A stretch of DNA of 64,000 nucleotides from G965197405 sp965197405 (GCA_965197405.1 OZ240206.1:1178001-1242000); one strand, 5' to 3'; positions 42,692-51,948 are shown, numbered from the stretch's first letter. The notes: generated from the letters alone by a model not told the origin. Numbers and translations: made by a program.

Positions 42692-43937
42692 GGTCAGTCG
42701 AGGGGGAGCTGACCGGCAGCTTGAGATTCCTCAGTATAACACAGGCGATTACTATACATCCTGCCAGGCTCAGCACGGCGGCGGGCTGGCCCAGACCCAT
42801 CTCCACGGATATAAAGGCCCACATAAAGGGACCGATGACCCGGCCCAGCTTGCCCACTGTGCTGTGCAGCCCAAAGAACTCTCCCAGGTATTGTGGGGGC
42901 GAAAAGATAACCAGAAAAGGCCGGTCCGCCGTAAAGACCGCTGCCATCATCACTCCCGTGAAGCATCCCACTATCCACCATACATAGCTTGGCAGGGACA
43001 ACCACGCGATCGCTACGGTTAACAGGAGCAGCCCTATCCACGACAGCAGCCCGATGCTGATCACACGTTTTGGCCCGATGCGGTCTACCATCCTTCCCCA
43101 AAAGATGCCGCTGGGGATGGCGATGGATATGCCTGCCAGAAGGACGAGCTGTATCTCTCTATCGGTCAGAGATACTGTTTGGGAGGCGTAGACGACGGCA
43201 AAGACCGTTGCGGTAGAGATGCCCAGGGCATAGAAGAACCGGACCACAAGGAAGGAGAGCAGGCCGGGGAACTGGCGGTGGTTTCTCAGGGTGATGTTTA
43301 GCTGATGGAAGGTCCGGCTGACCTTATCGAGGACGTTCGATTCCGGCACATCTCGCGGGCGCTCTTTGAGAAGGAGGAAAATAGGCAGGGAGAAGAGGAG
43401 GAAGAGGACTGCGCTGACGCGAAAGATGAGTTCGTACCCCCGGGGTTCGGGGAGAAACTCGGTGGAAAGCATGGCGACTGCCACCGCAACGAAAGCCCCC
43501 AAGTACCCGATGCCCACTCCCATACCGGCTATCTTGCCTCGATTCCCCTCCGTGCTGACCTCCGTCAGCAGAGCGTTGTAGGGGACGGTGCCCAGCTCCA
43601 TGGCGCCCATTGCCAGGGCGAAAAGGCCCAGCGAAATCATCAGACCGGGAAAGCCCAGCAGAAGGGTAGCGCAGACGCAGATCAGGGTGGTGGCGATGAG
43701 GAGGGGTATCCTGCGCCTGGCTTGATCGGAGAGGGCCCCCATAACGGGCGATAGTATCGTCACTATAGCCATGGTGACGGCCAGGGTGTAGCCCAGAGTG
43801 GCGTCATCCCCCTTCATCCCCTTGACAACCCATAGAGGAAACCCAAACCCAACGACGCCGGTCCAGAAGGTTGTGTTGGCTATGTCATAGGTTATCCAAG
43901 CGCCGACCGCCCTGCGCCTTGGCTGTACTTCGCTCAA
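42678..43937 (-). CDS. MFS transporter, UMF1/Atg22-like
   Basis: The protein has 419 residues with about 12 transmembrane helices. RRAVGAWITYDIANTTFWT at the start is the hallmark of the UMF1/Atg22-like MFS group; GRMVDRIGPKRV is an MFS loop motif. It probably exports or imports small organic solutes. The start is TTG 43937 with GGAGCACAG upstream. It follows the GH36-like gene on the same strand with a ~95-base gap, suggesting use in the same pathway. A family A element overlaps its 3' end. Confidence 0.85.
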   Translation of the reverse strand: MSEVQPRRRAVGAWITYDIANTTFWTGVVGFGFPLWVVKGMKGDDATLGYTLAVTMAIVTILSPVMGALSDQARRRIPLLIATTLICVCATLLLGFPGLMISLGLFALAMGAMELGTVPYNALLTEVSTEGNRGKIAGMGVGIGYLGAFVAVAVAMLSTEFLPEPRGYELIFRVSAVLFLLFSLPIFLLLKERPRDVPESNVLDKVSRTFHQLNITLRNHRQFPGLLSFLVVRFFYALGISTATVFAVVYASQTVSLTDREIQLVLLAGISIAIPSGIFWGRMVDRIGPKRVISIGLLSWIGLLLLTVAIAWLSLPSYVWWIVGCFTGVMMAAVFTADRPFLVIFSPPQYLGEFFGLHSTVGKLGRVIGPFMWAFISVEMGLGQPAAVLSLAGCIVIACVILRNLKLPVSSPSTDRRVV

Positions 43938-44032
43938 ATTTCTGTGCTCCGGACCGCGGGGATATTAGCCATAGGGGGCTGGGGGGGGCAAAGCTATCTC
44001 CTCGTGTGCTTTGCCCCTGCGGTGTACCATCT

Positions 44033-46396
44033 CTATGGTGGACCGTTACGCCGCCGGAAGTGCAGGGAAGGGGCCTCCGACTTTGCGGCGAACTCGACAT
44101 GCAGCAGCCCGCTTTGCGAGCTGACCCTTCCAATCTCAGCGCCCTCGGCCCGCACGTCCAGCTCATCTAACCCTGGGGGCGTATATACGGCCAGGGTATA
44201 CAGGCTCTCGCGAGAGGGCGGCCCGTTATCCGATGATGAAAGGGCCGACGACGAAAAGGGCAGGCGCAGGTTGACGGCGACCTCCCCGACGTTATTTACG
44301 TCCACACCGGCGACCTGCCGGCCGGAGGCCGTGATGTATTTGTCCGGGAATCCGAGGAGGTAGAGATCCCCGACGTGGGGCGGTATGACGTAGTAGTGAC
44401 CTCGGGCCGGCTCCAGGTCTCCCGCCAGGGTGCCGGTATGCCGCATCCTGGCGCTGAAATAGTCGTACACGGCCGGGTCGCGCCTTCCGCAAAGCTCCCG
44501 GAGGTCCAGCTCGTAGTGGGCATTGCCGTCACCCACGTTGAACGCTGCCAGGTACACCCACCTGAAGGCTCCAACCGTGGCGGTGGTGTAGAAGGCCAGC
44601 ACGTCGGACTGGAGCGTACTCACCACTGGGAAGGGCGGGTGGTCGGGCCTGGAGGTTCTCCCATCGGGAAAGCAGAGCTTCTTGACTATCTCCACGTCAA
44701 TGAAGCCGGCCTTGTCGCCGATAGCCACCACCCCCGCGCTCATGGCCCGGAGCAGGGCCTCGTACTCCGCGTTGGGCTCCGCGAAGCCCTCGGGGTGGTC
44801 CCCGTTGGTGAGGAACACGTCGAAGGAGGGGCACAGAGCCAGGCTGTGGGCCAGCAGCGAGAGCAGTACGTTGTGCCGGATACTCTGTTGCAGGGGCAGG
44901 AAGTTCCGGACTTGCCCCGTGACTCTCAGGTTCTCCACCTGGTTTGTCTGGTGGTTCATGTAGTCCGAATGGGTCCTGACGGCGATGATATTCCGGTGCC
45001 TGGCGGAGGCCATGTAGTGGCCCGTGGTGGGCATACACATCATCATGACCATACCCTCGTCGCCAAAGGCGCCGGAAAGGTTGTCGAACCACCGGTCGGC
45101 GTTCCCTATGCCGTTTTTCATGGACCTGGAGTTCTGCAGCTGAGTCCGCAGGAAATCGGGCCAGATGCCGAAAGCGCCCGACTCCTTGAAGTCCCTGGCC
45201 AGTCCCGCGTAGAACTCCCGCTCCAGGGGGTACGCGGAGGACCGGTCCACCGCGAACTCGTGGCGGCCAATGTAGTCGTTGGGGGACTCGAAGGCGGACA
45301 TATGAAGGAGGTAGGGCACTCCGGTTTCCTGGTGGACCGGGCCGAGGCCCCTGGGATATTTCCCGGCGTCTGGCGTGTAGTTCCTCGCGAATCCAACGTG
45401 GTCGTAGTTGTACCACAGGTCCAGCCCGAAGTAGCGGGCGGGTATCTCGCCATCCTTGAAGTACGCGGCCAACTCCTGCAAGGTCTTCTCGTCCACCTGC
45501 CTGAATAGCTCGGTATAGTACCCACCGAAGCAGTTCCAGAAGCCGATGCTTCCGACGAGGGGGTTGTCCACCGGGACGGCCCTCTCCTTGCCGCCGGCTT
45601 CCAGCAGCCAGTCGCCCCATCTGGTCATGGTCTCGGTCACGCCCTCGCCGAAGACAAGGGCGGTGCTGGTGGTGGTACCCTTTGGGAGCGTGTCAATTGA
45701 CCCGTGCAATCCCCTGGCGACGCCCATTCCGGAAGGAGTCTCGATAACCCTGAGAGGGCTTATCAGTAGGTGGTTAAAGGGAGAGACCACCAGCGTCCTG
45801 CCCTCATCGTCGTACACCGCCAGGGGAGCGAAGGGCTTTTCCGCGGTGGTGTGCAGGTCCTCCCTCGGGGCGAAGCCGGCCATGAGCAGCTTCGACGGTA
45901 TGTCGGATACCCCCCGCCCCGTGATTGCTTCGGGGAAATGCCCCACGTCTCTTGAGCTTTCCGTCGCCATGAGACCCAGGGTGTAGGCGAGGAAGTTGAA
46001 GTCCTTCGGGAAGAGCAGCACCGGGGAGTTGAAGGTGGTGTTGTAAAAGCTGTCCTCCAGATAGGCCCCTCTTATGTCCTCCAGCACGCTAGTCTCGACG
46101 AGCAGCCGCGAGCCGGCGTAGGCTTTTATTTGCTGCCGGATATGGGGAATATGAGGGGCGTCTTCCCCCTCTGCGTCCGGCATGGTATAGGTCAGGGCCA
46201 CGTAGCTATATTCGCCCAGCCTGTCCCGGCCCGACCCCTCCCGCTCGTCCAGCAGCTTCAGGGACCGGTCGAAGGTCCAGGACCAGCTGCCTTTGATGGG
46301 CAGCCCAATCCCCAGGTCGCTGATGAACTCCTCTCCGGCGTAGGCAATGCTGACCCCGCCGCCCGTCCGGTTGACTGAGATGTTGCCTGTGTTCAC
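44033..46396 (-). CDS. GH36-like (alpha-galactosidase/raffinose synthase-type) protein, divergent
   Basis: This is a large protein of about 787 residues with an N-terminal beta-rich part, a TIM-barrel-like centre (ARYFGLDLWYNYDHVGFARN, AFGIWPDFLRTQLQNSRS) and a beta-sandwich C-terminus, the layout of clan GH-D. The Asp in FGLDLWYNYD could be the nucleophile, but the usual KxD motif is absent, so activity is uncertain. The start is GTG 46396, overlapping the NHL stop as TAGTG with AGGAG nine bases upstream; ATG 46405 has no room for a site. No signal peptide. It is coupled to the NHL gene and followed by an MFS gene. Confidence 0.5.
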   Translation of the reverse strand: MNTGNISVNRTGGGVSIAYAGEEFISDLGIGLPIKGSWSWTFDRSLKLLDEREGSGRDRLGEYSYVALTYTMPDAEGEDAPHIPHIRQQIKAYAGSRLLVETSVLEDIRGAYLEDSFYNTTFNSPVLLFPKDFNFLAYTLGLMATESSRDVGHFPEAITGRGVSDIPSKLLMAGFAPREDLHTTAEKPFAPLAVYDDEGRTLVVSPFNHLLISPLRVIETPSGMGVARGLHGSIDTLPKGTTTSTALVFGEGVTETMTRWGDWLLEAGGKERAVPVDNPLVGSIGFWNCFGGYYTELFRQVDEKTLQELAAYFKDGEIPARYFGLDLWYNYDHVGFARNYTPDAGKYPRGLGPVHQETGVPYLLHMSAFESPNDYIGRHEFAVDRSSAYPLEREFYAGLARDFKESGAFGIWPDFLRTQLQNSRSMKNGIGNADRWFDNLSGAFGDEGMVMMMCMPTTGHYMASARHRNIIAVRTHSDYMNHQTNQVENLRVTGQVRNFLPLQQSIRHNVLLSLLAHSLALCPSFDVFLTNGDHPEGFAEPNAEYEALLRAMSAGVVAIGDKAGFIDVEIVKKLCFPDGRTSRPDHPPFPVVSTLQSDVLAFYTTATVGAFRWVYLAAFNVGDGNAHYELDLRELCGRRDPAVYDYFSARMRHTGTLAGDLEPARGHYYVIPPHVGDLYLLGFPDKYITASGRQVAGVDVNNVGEVAVNLRLPFSSSALSSSDNGPPSRESLYTLAVYTPPGLDELDVRAEGAEIGRVSSQSGLLHVEFAAKSEAPSLHFRRRNGPP

Positions 46397-47274
46397 TAGG
46401 CGCATCTCCTGTACTTCAGGAGCCGCTGCCCCTCCAGGTTCTGGTTTATGTAGAGATCGCCGTGGGAGTCCACCCAGATGGCGTGGGCGCCGGCGTCGGT
46501 GGGTCCGGGCCAGCGAGACAGGACCTCGCCCTCGATGGTCAGTATGCTCACGAAAGCGTCCAGCTCCACGACGTAGACCGTCTCATCGGCGTCTATGAAT
46601 ATGTCGCACGGGCGAGCCAGGTCAGTCCACTGGGCGAGGAACTCCCCATCGAGGCTGAATATCTGGATGCGGTTGTTCTCCCGGTCGGCCACGAGGACGC
46701 GCCCGTCGGTGTGCACCCATACGCCGTGGGGAACGTGGAACTCGCCCGGGCCGGTCTTGCCCGGCGCTCCCCAGGAAAACAGGAGACTTCCGTCGGGGGT
46801 GAACTTGTGCACCCGCGCGTTGCCGTAGCCATCGGAGATATATAGCTCTCCCGAGGGCGACAGGGCCACGTCGCTGGGCCTGTTGAAGGGGCCGGCGGCG
46901 CGTGCCACCGTATCCAGGTAATCTCCGGACCACCCCGTATCCGAGGGGCCGTCCCAGGTCCCCAGGGTCATCAGGAGATTGCCCTCCGGGCTGTACTTCA
47001 GGACCACGTGGGAGTTCTTGACGGGCATGTAGAGATTGCCGTCGCCGTCTATATACATGCCGTGGGAGTCCGTCAGGACGCCTTCACCCCACGAAGCAAG
47101 GAAATTGCCCTCCCGGTCAAGGACAATCAGCGGGTGGTCGCTGCGGTTGAATAGGTAGACTCTGTCGCGGGCATCGGTGACTATTGCCGTCTGGCCCAGG
47201 GTCCAGCCCTCCGGGAGCTTGCCCCAGCCTTCCACCAACTCATAGGTATACCTGCCAGCGCCGACTGTTGCCAT
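46396..47274 (-). CDS. NHL-repeat beta-propeller protein, PAL-like
   Basis: The protein has 292 residues; NHL units include DVALSPSGELYISDGYGNAR and GVWVHTDGRVLVADRENNR. It is paralogous to 32186-33097 over its whole length. GGGGAGGAGTGAT precedes the ATG. Its stop codon overlaps the start of the GH36-like gene, which indicates translational coupling and a linked function. No export signal. Confidence 0.83.
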   Translation of the reverse strand: MATVGAGRYTYELVEGWGKLPEGWTLGQTAIVTDARDRVYLFNRSDHPLIVLDREGNFLASWGEGVLTDSHGMYIDGDGNLYMPVKNSHVVLKYSPEGNLLMTLGTWDGPSDTGWSGDYLDTVARAAGPFNRPSDVALSPSGELYISDGYGNARVHKFTPDGSLLFSWGAPGKTGPGEFHVPHGVWVHTDGRVLVADRENNRIQIFSLDGEFLAQWTDLARPCDIFIDADETVYVVELDAFVSILTIEGEVLSRWPGPTDAGAHAIWVDSHGDLYINQNLEGQRLLKYRRCA

Positions 47275-47364
47275 ATCACTCCTCCCCTAGACCAACCTGA
47301 GGTCAATATAAAGGGTGGTGATGGCTCCGTCAAGGGGAGTTGACCCGGCGGACCGGGAAAGGCC

Positions 47365-47510
47365 CAGGGTCTTTCCATTCTCTGCGCTCATCGAATACAG
47401 GCCCCCGCCATGTGTCATTCCGAAACGGAGCGAAGCGGAGTGAGGAATCTAAGAAGCCTGTCCTGAAAAGCGTATTTCCTAGATTCCTCGCTGCGCTCGG
47501 AATGACACGA
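47365..47510. repeat. Family A MITE-like element
   Basis: CAGGGTCTTTCCATTCTCTG and CATCGAATACAGGCCC at the left, then the arm GTCATTCCGAAACGGAGCGA and inverted CGCTGCGCTCGGAATGACAC. An open reading frame crosses it in frame with the next gene, but the family resemblance of that gene begins only at 47721. No other gene in 47275-47720. Confidence 0.7.
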
Positions 47511-47720
47511 GAGGGGTTGCGGGCGATGCGATGCGTGGCCTGCCTGCCGCCAGGCAAGGACGACTCGGGGAAAACCCAACTACCCAAATTGGAGCGATAC
47601 CAGGAAAGGCCGGGTTGCGCTGGTAGGAGCGCGAAAGAAAGGTTAAACTGGATACATGACCTCCGGCCACCCTATCCAACGAAGACGTATATATCGCGGG
47701 AAATAGAGAAGCGAGGTGCC

Positions 47721-48569
47721 ATGACTACTTCCGATGAGCGTTTCCAGAAGGGACTAGAGATGCGTGCCAGGCTGGCCGGCGGCGCGGATGGTGAAGATGG
47801 GACATTCAATGCACCAGTCCCTGCCGCCTATACGCTGGCCCCGGATATGTACCGCATCTCTACAGAGTGTCTTTATGGCTCTATCTGGAGCCGTCCCGGT
47901 CTGGACATCAAGTACCGTGTCATGGCCTCATTGACGGCGATGGCGGTGCAGCGTGTCGGACCCCAGGTGCGGGCGCACATACACAACGCCCTCAACGTGG
48001 GCCTGACTCCGGGGGAAATCGTGGAAATACTGATGATGGACGCCTTCTACGGCGGCCTGCCGGCATTCTACAATGCCCTGGCCGTGGCCAAGGAGGTCTT
48101 CGAGGAAAGAAAGGCCAGCTTCACCCCTCCGGAAATCTTCGATACGTCCGTGAGGCCGGAGGCCCTGTACGAGATGGGCCTTGCCAAGCACGGAGAGCTG
48201 ATGCCCGACGTGTTCGGCTACTACTCGGTGGAGCCTACCGAGGAGGAGCACGAGCTGGACTTGCTGATGAACGAGTACCTGTGGGGAGCGATCTGGACGC
48301 GCCCCGGCCTGGATATGAAAAGCCGGATTGTCTGCGCCCTCGCGGCTATGGTGGTGCAGGGGCGCTACGACCAGTTCATACGACGGATGATCGAAGGCGC
48401 CCTGCGAAACGGTCTGAGCAGGAAGGAGATAATGGAGATTCTGATGCACCTGGCCTTCTACGTGGGAGTGCTCCCGGCCAGGTCCGCGATGCACATAGCC
48501 AACACCGTTTTCAGGACGCCCGAGTTTGCCACGCCGGAGGACGGGCCGGCGCCCTCTACGCCCGCCTAG
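47721..48569 (+). CDS. Tandem carboxymuconolactone-decarboxylase-domain protein
   Basis: The 282-residue protein starts at ATG 47721 after GCGAGGTG. It has two similar helical domains: AHIHNALNVGLTPGEIVEIL ... GGLPAFYNALAVAKEVF and RRMIEGALRNGLSRKEIMEIL ... GVLPARSAMHIANTVF. Both match the CMD fold; neither has the CxxC of AhpD, so it is not a peroxidase and may be a decarboxylase/lactonase or a structural relative. It lies upstream of an amidohydrolase on the same strand, suggesting aromatic or lactone breakdown. Confidence 0.82.
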   Translation: MTTSDERFQKGLEMRARLAGGADGEDGTFNAPVPAAYTLAPDMYRISTECLYGSIWSRPGLDIKYRVMASLTAMAVQRVGPQVRAHIHNALNVGLTPGEIVEILMMDAFYGGLPAFYNALAVAKEVFEERKASFTPPEIFDTSVRPEALYEMGLAKHGELMPDVFGYYSVEPTEEEHELDLLMNEYLWGAIWTRPGLDMKSRIVCALAAMVVQGRYDQFIRRMIEGALRNGLSRKEIMEILMHLAFYVGVLPARSAMHIANTVFRTPEFATPEDGPAPSTPA

Positions 48570-48629
48570 AGGCGCGATGAGAAACTTGGGAGTCTTGCCA
48601 GGGCCATGCGATTTTCAAAGATTCAGCCT

Positions 48630-48695
48630 GTCATTCCCGCGAAAGCGGGAATCCATCACGCGACTCAGTGGACTCCTGCTTTCGCAGGAGTGACG
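48630..48695. repeat. Family B inverted-repeat element
   Basis: GTCATTCCCGCGAAAGCGGG and GACTCCTGCTTTCGCAGGAG form two consecutive hairpins bounded by GTCATTCC and GGAGTGAC. Same plan as 330-398. The gap 48570-48881 holds no gene. Confidence 0.68.
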
Positions 48696-48881
48696 AAAAT
48701 TACCACCAATATAAGAGACCCGAAAGGCCCTGGAGTCTTGCCACACACGTTGACACAAATAGGACGCCGCGATACCATTGTGACCGTCACCCGCCTGCTC
48801 AAACAGGCAGGGACCTCTTTAGCCAATCTCGCCGGAGTAAGATAATGAGTCTTCATATCGAGTCCGGCCCAGGAGGGAAGC

Positions 48882-50000
48882 ATGGCCAGGAACGGATTTG
48901 AGGTGATGGACAGCGACATGCACGTCCTCGAGCCTATAGACCTGTGGGAGCGCTACATAGACCCGGAGTTCAAGGGTCGCGCCCCAAAGGGAGTGATGCG
49001 CACTCCCCTGGACGTTGCGGTCGAGGTGGACGGCAAGCTCAGCGGCCTTACAGGGCGCGGCTGGGGGAGCCTCAGCCATGTGTACGACGACGTGCAGTCC
49101 CGGTACGCCAGCGACATCGAGCGGGGCTTTGACGCCGTCGCTCAGTTGGAAGCCATGGACAAGGAAGGAATAGACGTAGCCGTGCTCTTTCCCTCCCGTG
49201 GTCTCTTCGCCAACAGCTACGAGGATATGGAGCCCGAGTTCTCTAGGGCAATCGCCCAGGCGTATAACAACTGGATGGTGGACTTCTGCAACGCAGGAGA
49301 CCCCGCCCGGATGTACGGGGCGGCGATGGTCCCCATCCAGGACATCGAGGAGGCGGTGAAAGAGGCCCGGCGGGCGGTGAAGGACCTGGGGCTAAAGGCG
49401 GTCTTCCTGCGCGCCGCCTCGCCCCGGCAGGGGGTGTACTACCACCAGCGCGCCTTCGACCCGTTGTGGGCCGAAATGCAGGAGCTAGGCGTCCCCGTCG
49501 TCTTCCACGAGGGAGTCCCCTCCTACATGCCCAATACCCTGGCAGGCCGGTTCAGGCAGGACGAGATGAGCCTGTCCAAGACCGCCTTCGTGCTCGAACA
49601 GTTCGTGGCGGTGGAGGCCATGACCCTGGGCGGCGTGCTGGAGCGGTTCCCCAAGCTCAAGGTGGCGTTCCTGGAGGGGAACGGCTCGTGGCTCCCCTTC
49701 TGGCTGTGGCGGCTGGACGAGATTTACGATTACACCGGCAAATACGAGTACCCCGAGCTGAGTCTGAGGCCCAGCGAGTACTTCTTCCGGCAGTGCTTTG
49801 CCTCCTGCGACTGCGAGGAGACGCCCGCGAAGCAGGCCATTGAGGCTATCGGGGACGGGCATTTCGTCTTCTCCACCGACTACCCTCACGCGGACTCCAA
49901 GTACCCGAATGCGACCGAGCTGTTCCTGGACCTGCCCTTCGGCGAGGAGAGCAAGCGGAAGATACTGTGGGACAACTGCGCCCGCCTGTATGGCTTCTAG
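48882..50000 (+). CDS. Amidohydrolase family 2 (ACMSD-like) metal-dependent hydrolase
   Basis: The 372-residue protein has the amidohydrolase_2 order: metal-binding DSDMH near the start, MYGAAMVPIQD, the metal His in VVFHEG, and the terminal FSTDYPHADSKYPN with the catalytic Asp. The family decarboxylates or hydrolyses small aromatic acids and related compounds. AGGAGGGAAGC precedes the ATG. The PAC2 gene follows 48 bases downstream and the CMD gene precedes it. Confidence 0.87.
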   Translation: MARNGFEVMDSDMHVLEPIDLWERYIDPEFKGRAPKGVMRTPLDVAVEVDGKLSGLTGRGWGSLSHVYDDVQSRYASDIERGFDAVAQLEAMDKEGIDVAVLFPSRGLFANSYEDMEPEFSRAIAQAYNNWMVDFCNAGDPARMYGAAMVPIQDIEEAVKEARRAVKDLGLKAVFLRAASPRQGVYYHQRAFDPLWAEMQELGVPVVFHEGVPSYMPNTLAGRFRQDEMSLSKTAFVLEQFVAVEAMTLGGVLERFPKLKVAFLEGNGSWLPFWLWRLDEIYDYTGKYEYPELSLRPSEYFFRQCFASCDCEETPAKQAIEAIGDGHFVFSTDYPHADSKYPNATELFLDLPFGEESKRKILWDNCARLYGF

Positions 50001-50048
50001 CCCACACAGTGACGGCCGGGCACATTCTGAGGAAAGCGGAACCGTGAA

Positions 50049-50957
50049 ATGGAATACTTGACGACCCACGAAGAACCCACGGTTAGGCCCAGCTACCTGA
50101 TAACGGCCTTCAAGGGTTGGCCCGACGCGGGGGAAGGCGCCAGCAGCGCCATCCGCTACCTGCTGAGGAAGCTTCCGGCCAGGAAGTTCGCCGAGATGGA
50201 CTCGGAAGAGTTCTACGACTTCACCCAGGTCAGGCCCCAGACCAGCATCACAAGGGAGGGCGTGCGGGTGGTAAAGTGGCCGGCCAACGAGCTTTTCTAC
50301 TGGGCGGGCCCGGAGTCGTCTAATGAGCCATCGGAGAGCCTGATGTTCTTCCTGGGCGTCGAGCCTAATCTGAAGTGGAGGACCTTCTCCCGCGCTATAC
50401 TGGATGCGGCAGAAAGCCGGGGGGTGAAGACCGTCGTGCACGTAGGCTCCCTGCTGGACGCGGTGCCCCACACCAGGGCCATACGAATCACCGGCTCCTC
50501 CAACCGGGGGGACCTGAAGAAGACCCTGGAGAGGCACAACATCAACTCATCCAACTACCAGGGTCCCACGGGCATAACGTCGGCGATGATGGAGGCCTGC
50601 ACCGCCCGGGGAATCAACTTTGGCACTATTTGGGGGCACACGCCCCACTACCTCCAGGCAGCCCCAAACCACAGGGTGGGGTACACCCTGGTCAGCAACC
50701 TGTCCCGCCTCCTGGGATTCCAGGTAGCGCTGGACGAGCTACGCTCTGCTGCCACAACCTTCGACCAGGAAGTGGAAAAGGCCATCAGCAAGGATACCCA
50801 GATCAGCGACTACGTGCGGAAGCTGGAGCAGAGCTACGACGAAAGCGCGGTTCTGGCCCAGGGGGATATGCCTCGGTCGGAGGATGTCATCAAGGACCTG
50901 GAGGAGTTCCTGAAGGAGCAGCAGAAGCGCGATGGGGAAGGAGACTCCGCCAGCTAG
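50049..50957 (+). CDS. PAC2 family protein
   Basis: The protein has 302 residues. ITAFKGWPDAGEGASSAIRY at the start, the central VVHVGSLLDAVPHTR and GPTGITSAMMEACTARGIN are characteristic of the PAC2 (proteasome assembly chaperone) superfamily found in actinobacteria, archaea and Chloroflexota. The C-terminus is charged and helical. Function in bacteria is unknown; there is no proteasome gene in the window. A long perfect hairpin follows its stop. Confidence 0.85.
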   Translation: MEYLTTHEEPTVRPSYLITAFKGWPDAGEGASSAIRYLLRKLPARKFAEMDSEEFYDFTQVRPQTSITREGVRVVKWPANELFYWAGPESSNEPSESLMFFLGVEPNLKWRTFSRAILDAAESRGVKTVVHVGSLLDAVPHTRAIRITGSSNRGDLKKTLERHNINSSNYQGPTGITSAMMEACTARGINFGTIWGHTPHYLQAAPNHRVGYTLVSNLSRLLGFQVALDELRSAATTFDQEVEKAISKDTQISDYVRKLEQSYDESAVLAQGDMPRSEDVIKDLEEFLKEQQKRDGEGDSAS

Positions 50958-50961
50958 GGCC

Positions 50962-51006
50962 AGATAGGGCGGCTTAGGCCCCGAACATGCCTAAGCCGCC
51001 CTATCT
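50962..51006. terminator. Perfect 18-bp hairpin between convergent genes
   Basis: AGATAGGGCGGCTTAGGC (50962-50979) and its exact complement (50989-51006) are separated by nine bases and followed by TTTCT on the plus strand. It would terminate the PAC2 transcript and, on the other strand, contains the stop of the HTH gene (50991-50993). It may instead be derived from an insertion-sequence end. Confidence 0.65.
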
Positions 51007-51506
51007 TTCTCCTGCTCATGCAGCGCTTCGCTGTCCCGGACCCAGGCGTGGCGCTCAGGATGCCAGCCATAGCCCGCGTCGCGTAGCACCTGCCCGATGG
51101 TCTTGGCGCTGACCTTTGGGGCCCCGTTGGAGGCCCGGCGCAGCGCCTGCTGCAGGGTGGACAGCGACCAGAAGGGTGTCCTATCTATCTCCCGTTGCAC
51201 TTCTGCCAGGATGAGGTCTCTCTCAGCGGCGCTGTAAATCGGGTGCCTGCCGGCGCCGGGCATCGTATCTAGGGCTTCTAGGCCACGCTCGTGGAAGCGC
51301 TGCACTATTGCGGCTATTCCACTGCTGCTGCGCATACGTGCTGTACGGGCTGCCTGGGTGAAGGACTGGCCATCATCTACTGCCAGGAGCGCTCGCGCCC
51401 TTCGTATCCGCTCCACGCGCTCCACGTCTGATTTTGTGACCCGTACCAACTCGGCCCTCTCTGCCCCGGTGAGCCCTCGTAAGGGCTTATTCTGGCGTCT
51501 TCCCAT
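50991..51506 (-). CDS. IS630-like transposase N-terminal (helix-turn-helix) fragment
   Basis: The 171-residue protein has two helix-turn-helix parts: ARALLAVDDGQSFTQAARTA, IVQRFHERGLEALDTMPGAG and WSLSTLQQALRRASNG, VSAKTIGQVLRDAGYGWHPE. This is the N-terminal DNA-binding region of IS630-type transposases. The DDE catalytic domain that should follow is absent: the frame stops within the hairpin and the PAC2 gene lies beyond. It is a broken transposase or a stand-alone domesticated DNA-binding protein. Confidence 0.7.
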   Translation of the reverse strand: MGRRQNKPLRGLTGAERAELVRVTKSDVERVERIRRARALLAVDDGQSFTQAARTARMRSSSGIAAIVQRFHERGLEALDTMPGAGRHPIYSAAERDLILAEVQREIDRTPFWSLSTLQQALRRASNGAPKVSAKTIGQVLRDAGYGWHPERHAWVRDSEALHEQEKDRAA

Positions 51507-51771
51507 CTGACTTAGACTCCTCCTGATATTATCCTACGGCCCTGTCTCTGGATTGGATTGAACAGACGCCGCTCTTTCCGACCGGGGCCGCTATAGCCCC
51601 GGTTTTCACAGTATTACTGACTTGCCGGAGCATCCGGACTATCAAGAGACAGCTTGGAACGTCTGCTTTCGTCATATAACACATATTAATTTTGATATTC
51701 GCCCACTATACTGTCAAGGGATATTGTTTGATATACAGTATGAATATAATGATAGTGTCAGGAGTGACGGC

Positions 51772-51948
51772 AAGGCCTTTCAATTGTCATTACGAACGGA
51801 GCGAAGCGGAGTGAGGAATCTCAGGCGCAGGCTTACTCGAGAGCATGAATTTTTAGATTCCTCGCTGCGCTCGGAATGACGGGGTGGAGGTCTGTATTTA
51901 CCCCTGCCCAGCGGCAGACAGGTAACATCGAGAATTGAATGGTCCTGG
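51772..51948. repeat. Family A MITE-like element
   Basis: AAGGCCTTTCAATTGTCATT at the left, ATCGAGAATTGAATGGTCCT at the right, arms GAACGGAGCGAAGCGGAGTG and CGCTGCGCTCGGAATGAC. The gap 51507-52085 has no gene. Its 51640-51765 part is strongly A+T-rich, with the short inverted repeat ATACTGT/ACAGTAT (51708-51742 region), possibly a promoter for the HTH gene. Confidence 0.73.

Noticed and set aside
44375..45508. 377-residue plus-strand open frame opposite the GH36-like gene
   Set aside because: Although the sense protein is itself divergent, it is coupled to the NHL gene and has barrel-like segments; the antisense frame has low-complexity Val/Gly/His composition typical of a shadow.
47340..47720. 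N-terminal 127-residue extension of the tandem CMD protein
   Set aside because: The extension runs through a family A repeat (47365-47510) and lacks a ribosome site; CMD similarity starts after ATG 47721, which has one.
51700..51750. Strong plus-strand promoter around TATAAT in the A+T-rich patch
   Set aside because: The best -35 candidate is poorly spaced and no gene lies downstream on that strand, only a repeat element.
51622..51879. 85-residue plus-strand open frame after the HTH gene
   Set aside because: Its second half is the arm of a family A element and the first half is A+T-rich intergenic DNA without a ribosome site.
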